Both the position numbers and the translations under genes were made by a program. A stretch of DNA of 7,609 nt from Anaerolineae bacterium. GTDB taxonomy: Bacteria; Chloroflexota; Anaerolineae; Anaerolineales; Villigracilaceae. Below are positions 5,532-7,609 of this stretch, in pieces (positions within the stretch are counted from its first letter, which is position 1; every line of letters begins with the position of its first letter). The stretch spans positions 1 through 7,609 of the forward strand of contig DQGV01000330.1 in assembly GCA_003524705.1 (NCBI GenBank). Reading direction: 5' to 3'. A model generated the notes under the pieces. The model did no database searches. It was not told where the DNA came from and worked only from the letters and a program-made list of their open reading frames with translations.

Positions 5532-7609
5532 ATGGTTGCAAATCTTCAAACCAATACCAATCGTGTAAAAGCGGATAAAGTTGTTTCATCCACTTGCCCA
5601 TATTGTGGCGTGGGTTGTACGTTGCAATTACACGTCAAAGATGATTTTATTTTCAAAGTCACCTCGCCATTTGATTCACCAGTCAATCAAGGTAATTTAT
5701 GTGTCAAAGGCAGATTCGGCTATGATTTTATTTATCATCCCAAACGAGTCACAACACCATTAGCGCGCAGATATTTATTAGAAGGCAAACCCAAACCACA
5801 AGGTCGTGAGCAAGTTTTCGCCGTCAGCACTGACGGAAAACCGATTCCTGATTCCCAAATCTCGAATGATTGGGACTGGGTTGAAACCGATTGGGAAACT
5901 GCATTAAATCTTGTGGCTGATAATTTAGTCCGCATTTACAAACGTGACGGCTCTGATGCGATGGCTGTCTATTGTTGTGCCAAAGCCACCAATGAAGATA
6001 ATTATCTGTTACAAAAAATGTATCGTGCATTGTTTAGAACAAACAATGTAGATCATTGCACAAGATTATGTCATGCAGGTTCGGTGGTTGCATTACAGCA
6101 AGCAGTCGGTTCTTCTGCCATGAGTAATACTGCTTCACAAGTCATAATGAATGATGTCTTTATCGTCACAGGTTCGAACACATCTGAAAATCATCCCATC
6201 ATTGCCTTACAAATGAAAGAAGCCGTACAAAAATATGGCGCGAAATGTATTGTCATTGACCCGCGCCGCATTGACCTTGTTGATTTTTCCGAAATGTGGC
6301 TTCCATTAAAACCCGGCACCAACGTGCCTGTGTTTTCTGCAATGGCACATGTCATCGTCAAAGAAAATTTAGTCAATTGGGAATTTGTCAAAAACCGTAC
6401 CGAAGGCTTCAACGAATTTGTTGAGTCGCTCGAAAAATTTACACCGGAATATGCTCAAGAAATTTCTGGTGTGCCAGCCGAAGATATTCGCAAAGCCGCG
6501 CGTTTATATGCACAGGCAAAAAATGGAGCAATCTATTGGGGCATGGGCATTTCACAACTCTCGCATGGTACAGCCTCAGCACTTGCATTAATTCATTTAG
6601 CATTTTTAACTGGTCACATTGGACGTGATGGCACGGGATTAAATCCGTTGCGCGGACAAAATAATGTCCAAGGCGCAAGTGATATGGGTTCCATGCCTTT
6701 TCATTATCCCGGCTATATGCGTGTGGATAATGAAGAGAATCGCGCCAAGTGGGAAAAACTTTGGAACATCGAAGCAGGCGGGTTAAGCCTCAAGCTAGGA
6801 TTAACTACCACTGAAATTCTCAGCCATGCGCACGAAGGAGGCGTTCGCTCGCTTTTCATCATGGGTGAGAATCCGATGATGTCTGAACCGAATCTAAACG
6901 TCGTGCGTGAACACATGCAAGAACTTGAATTTTTAGTGGCGCAAGATATTTTCATCAATGAAAGCGGCGCATTTGCAGATGTGTTCTTGCCTGCTACGCC
7001 GTTTGCTGAAAAAGATGGCACATTTTCAAATACGGATAGGCGCGTGCAAAGAGTTCGACAAGCACATCCGCCACGTGGATTGTCTCGACCTGATTGGCAA
7101 ATTATTTGTGACTTAGCCCTGCGCATCGAATCTAGACTTGGAGTTGATACTGCCAAGTGGACATATTCTTCACCTGAAGAAATTTTGCGCGAGATGGGAA
7201 GCGTGAATTCAGATTATGCCGGCATCACGTATGAGCGCATTGAAAAAGTTGGTTTGATTTATCCTGTGCCATCATTAGACCACCCCGGCACGCCGACATT
7301 GTTTACAAAAGATTTTCCGCGCGGTAAAGGAAAATTCCATGTGTTAGATTATGTTCCGATTCGTGAAGAACCTGATGATGAATATCCATTTATTCTCACA
7401 ACAGGTCGTTTACTTGAACATTGGCATGGTGGCACAATGACTCGTAACTCTGCATTGAATGAGGCTTATCCAGAAGCACGCGTGGAGATTCATCCTGCGG
7501 ATGCAGAAATTCATGGCATCCGTAATGGCGACCCTGTCAAAGTCTCTAGCCGGCGTGGTGAAATTGTTGTGCGTGCAACCGTCACAGAAAAAACATCTAT
7601 TGGCGTTGT
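5532..7609 (+). CDS. Cysteine-type formate dehydrogenase catalytic subunit, paralogue of the selenoprotein; C-terminus cut by window edge
   Basis: The frame opens at ATG 5532 (AGGAG at 5522-5526) and is open to the right edge, giving 692 residues; about 40 should be missing by comparison with the upstream paralogue. Cys22, Cys25, Cys29 and Cys57 bind [4Fe-4S], Lys59 follows, and the active site reads NNVDHCTRL-C-HAGSV with Cys180-His181 in place of Sec138-His139. Arg374 lies in NPLRGQNNVQG. The C-terminal pterin domain has TGRLLEHWHGGTM. From Trp121 on, the checked key residues align with the selenoprotein at a constant offset of 42, and before residue 78 at an offset of 10, so this protein carries about 32 extra residues near positions 80-113. 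It has no Tat signal and no ferredoxin domain, and probably uses the same wire and diaphorase subunits (inference). Cys forms of these enzymes are active but generally slower than Sec forms. Only 64 bp separate it from the upstream gene, and no clear promoter is seen there. Confidence 0.93.
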   Translation, partial: MVANLQTNTNRVKADKVVSSTCPYCGVGCTLQLHVKDDFIFKVTSPFDSPVNQGNLCVKGRFGYDFIYHPKRVTTPLARRYLLEGKPKPQGREQVFAVSTDGKPIPDSQISNDWDWVETDWETALNLVADNLVRIYKRDGSDAMAVYCCAKATNEDNYLLQKMYRALFRTNNVDHCTRLCHAGSVVALQQAVGSSAMSNTASQVIMNDVFIVTGSNTSENHPIIALQMKEAVQKYGAKCIVIDPRRIDLVDFSEMWLPLKPGTNVPVFSAMAHVIVKENLVNWEFVKNRTEGFNEFVESLEKFTPEYAQEISGVPAEDIRKAARLYAQAKNGAIYWGMGISQLSHGTASALALIHLAFLTGHIGRDGTGLNPLRGQNNVQGASDMGSMPFHYPGYMRVDNEENRAKWEKLWNIEAGGLSLKLGLTTTEILSHAHEGGVRSLFIMGENPMMSEPNLNVVREHMQELEFLVAQDIFINESGAFADVFLPATPFAEKDGTFSNTDRRVQRVRQAHPPRGLSRPDWQIICDLALRIESRLGVDTAKWTYSSPEEILREMGSVNSDYAGITYERIEKVGLIYPVPSLDHPGTPTLFTKDFPRGKGKFHVLDYVPIREEPDDEYPFILTTGRLLEHWHGGTMTRNSALNEAYPEARVEIHPADAEIHGIRNGDPVKVSSRRGEIVVRATVTEKTSIGV

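Noticed and set aside
6072..6101. Relic SECIS after the Cys codon of the second catalytic gene
   Set aside because: Only a 4-bp stem (TTGC with GCAA) is found, the GGTCT loop is absent, and the loop position does not match that of the real element.
6713..7156. 147-residue minus-strand ORF inside the Cys-type catalytic gene
   Set aside because: It is antisense to a clearly conserved coding region. Similar antisense shadows occur at matching places in the upstream paralogue.

Overview
The window holds a cytoplasmic NAD-linked formate dehydrogenase operon with a divergently transcribed GntR-type regulator. The two features that matter most are an in-frame TGA read as selenocysteine in the first catalytic subunit, and a second catalytic subunit directly downstream that carries cysteine at the same position. 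The organism appears to be an anaerobic or facultative bacterium that makes selenoproteins. Coding density, moderate GC, short gene spacers and the dispersed-type inverted repeat next to the promoter would fit a Chloroflexota (Anaerolineae-like) genome, but that placement is a weak inference and no marker gene is present.

Layout. Positions 1-717 (minus strand) hold an FCD-domain GntR regulator whose C-terminus runs off the left edge. Positions 718-903 are the divergent control region: a 21-bp imperfect palindrome touching the regulator's start codon, a nested inverted repeat of 109 bp, then a -10-like box and a Shine-Dalgarno for the operon. Positions 904-2577 encode a NuoE-NuoF fusion (diaphorase, FMN and NADH site). 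Positions 2638-3333 encode a HoxU/NuoG-N-terminus-like iron-sulfur subunit. Positions 3377-5467 encode the selenocysteine formate dehydrogenase catalytic subunit, read through TGA at 3788-3790 and followed at once by a SECIS-like hairpin. A strong intrinsic terminator lies at 5485-5518. Positions 5532-7609 encode the cysteine paralogue of the catalytic subunit, cut by the right edge with roughly 40 residues missing.

How the parts work together. Formate is oxidised to CO2 (or CO2 reduced) at a molybdenum or tungsten bis-pterin site in the catalytic subunit. Electrons pass through its [4Fe-4S] cluster to the HoxU-like wire subunit, then to the NuoEF-like diaphorase and NAD(P). Neither catalytic subunit has its own N-terminal ferredoxin domain, so both probably plug into the same wire and diaphorase subunits. 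The arrangement suggests two exchangeable catalytic subunits, one selenium dependent and one not, with a terminator between them that may set their ratio. The GntR regulator probably controls the operon, itself, or both.
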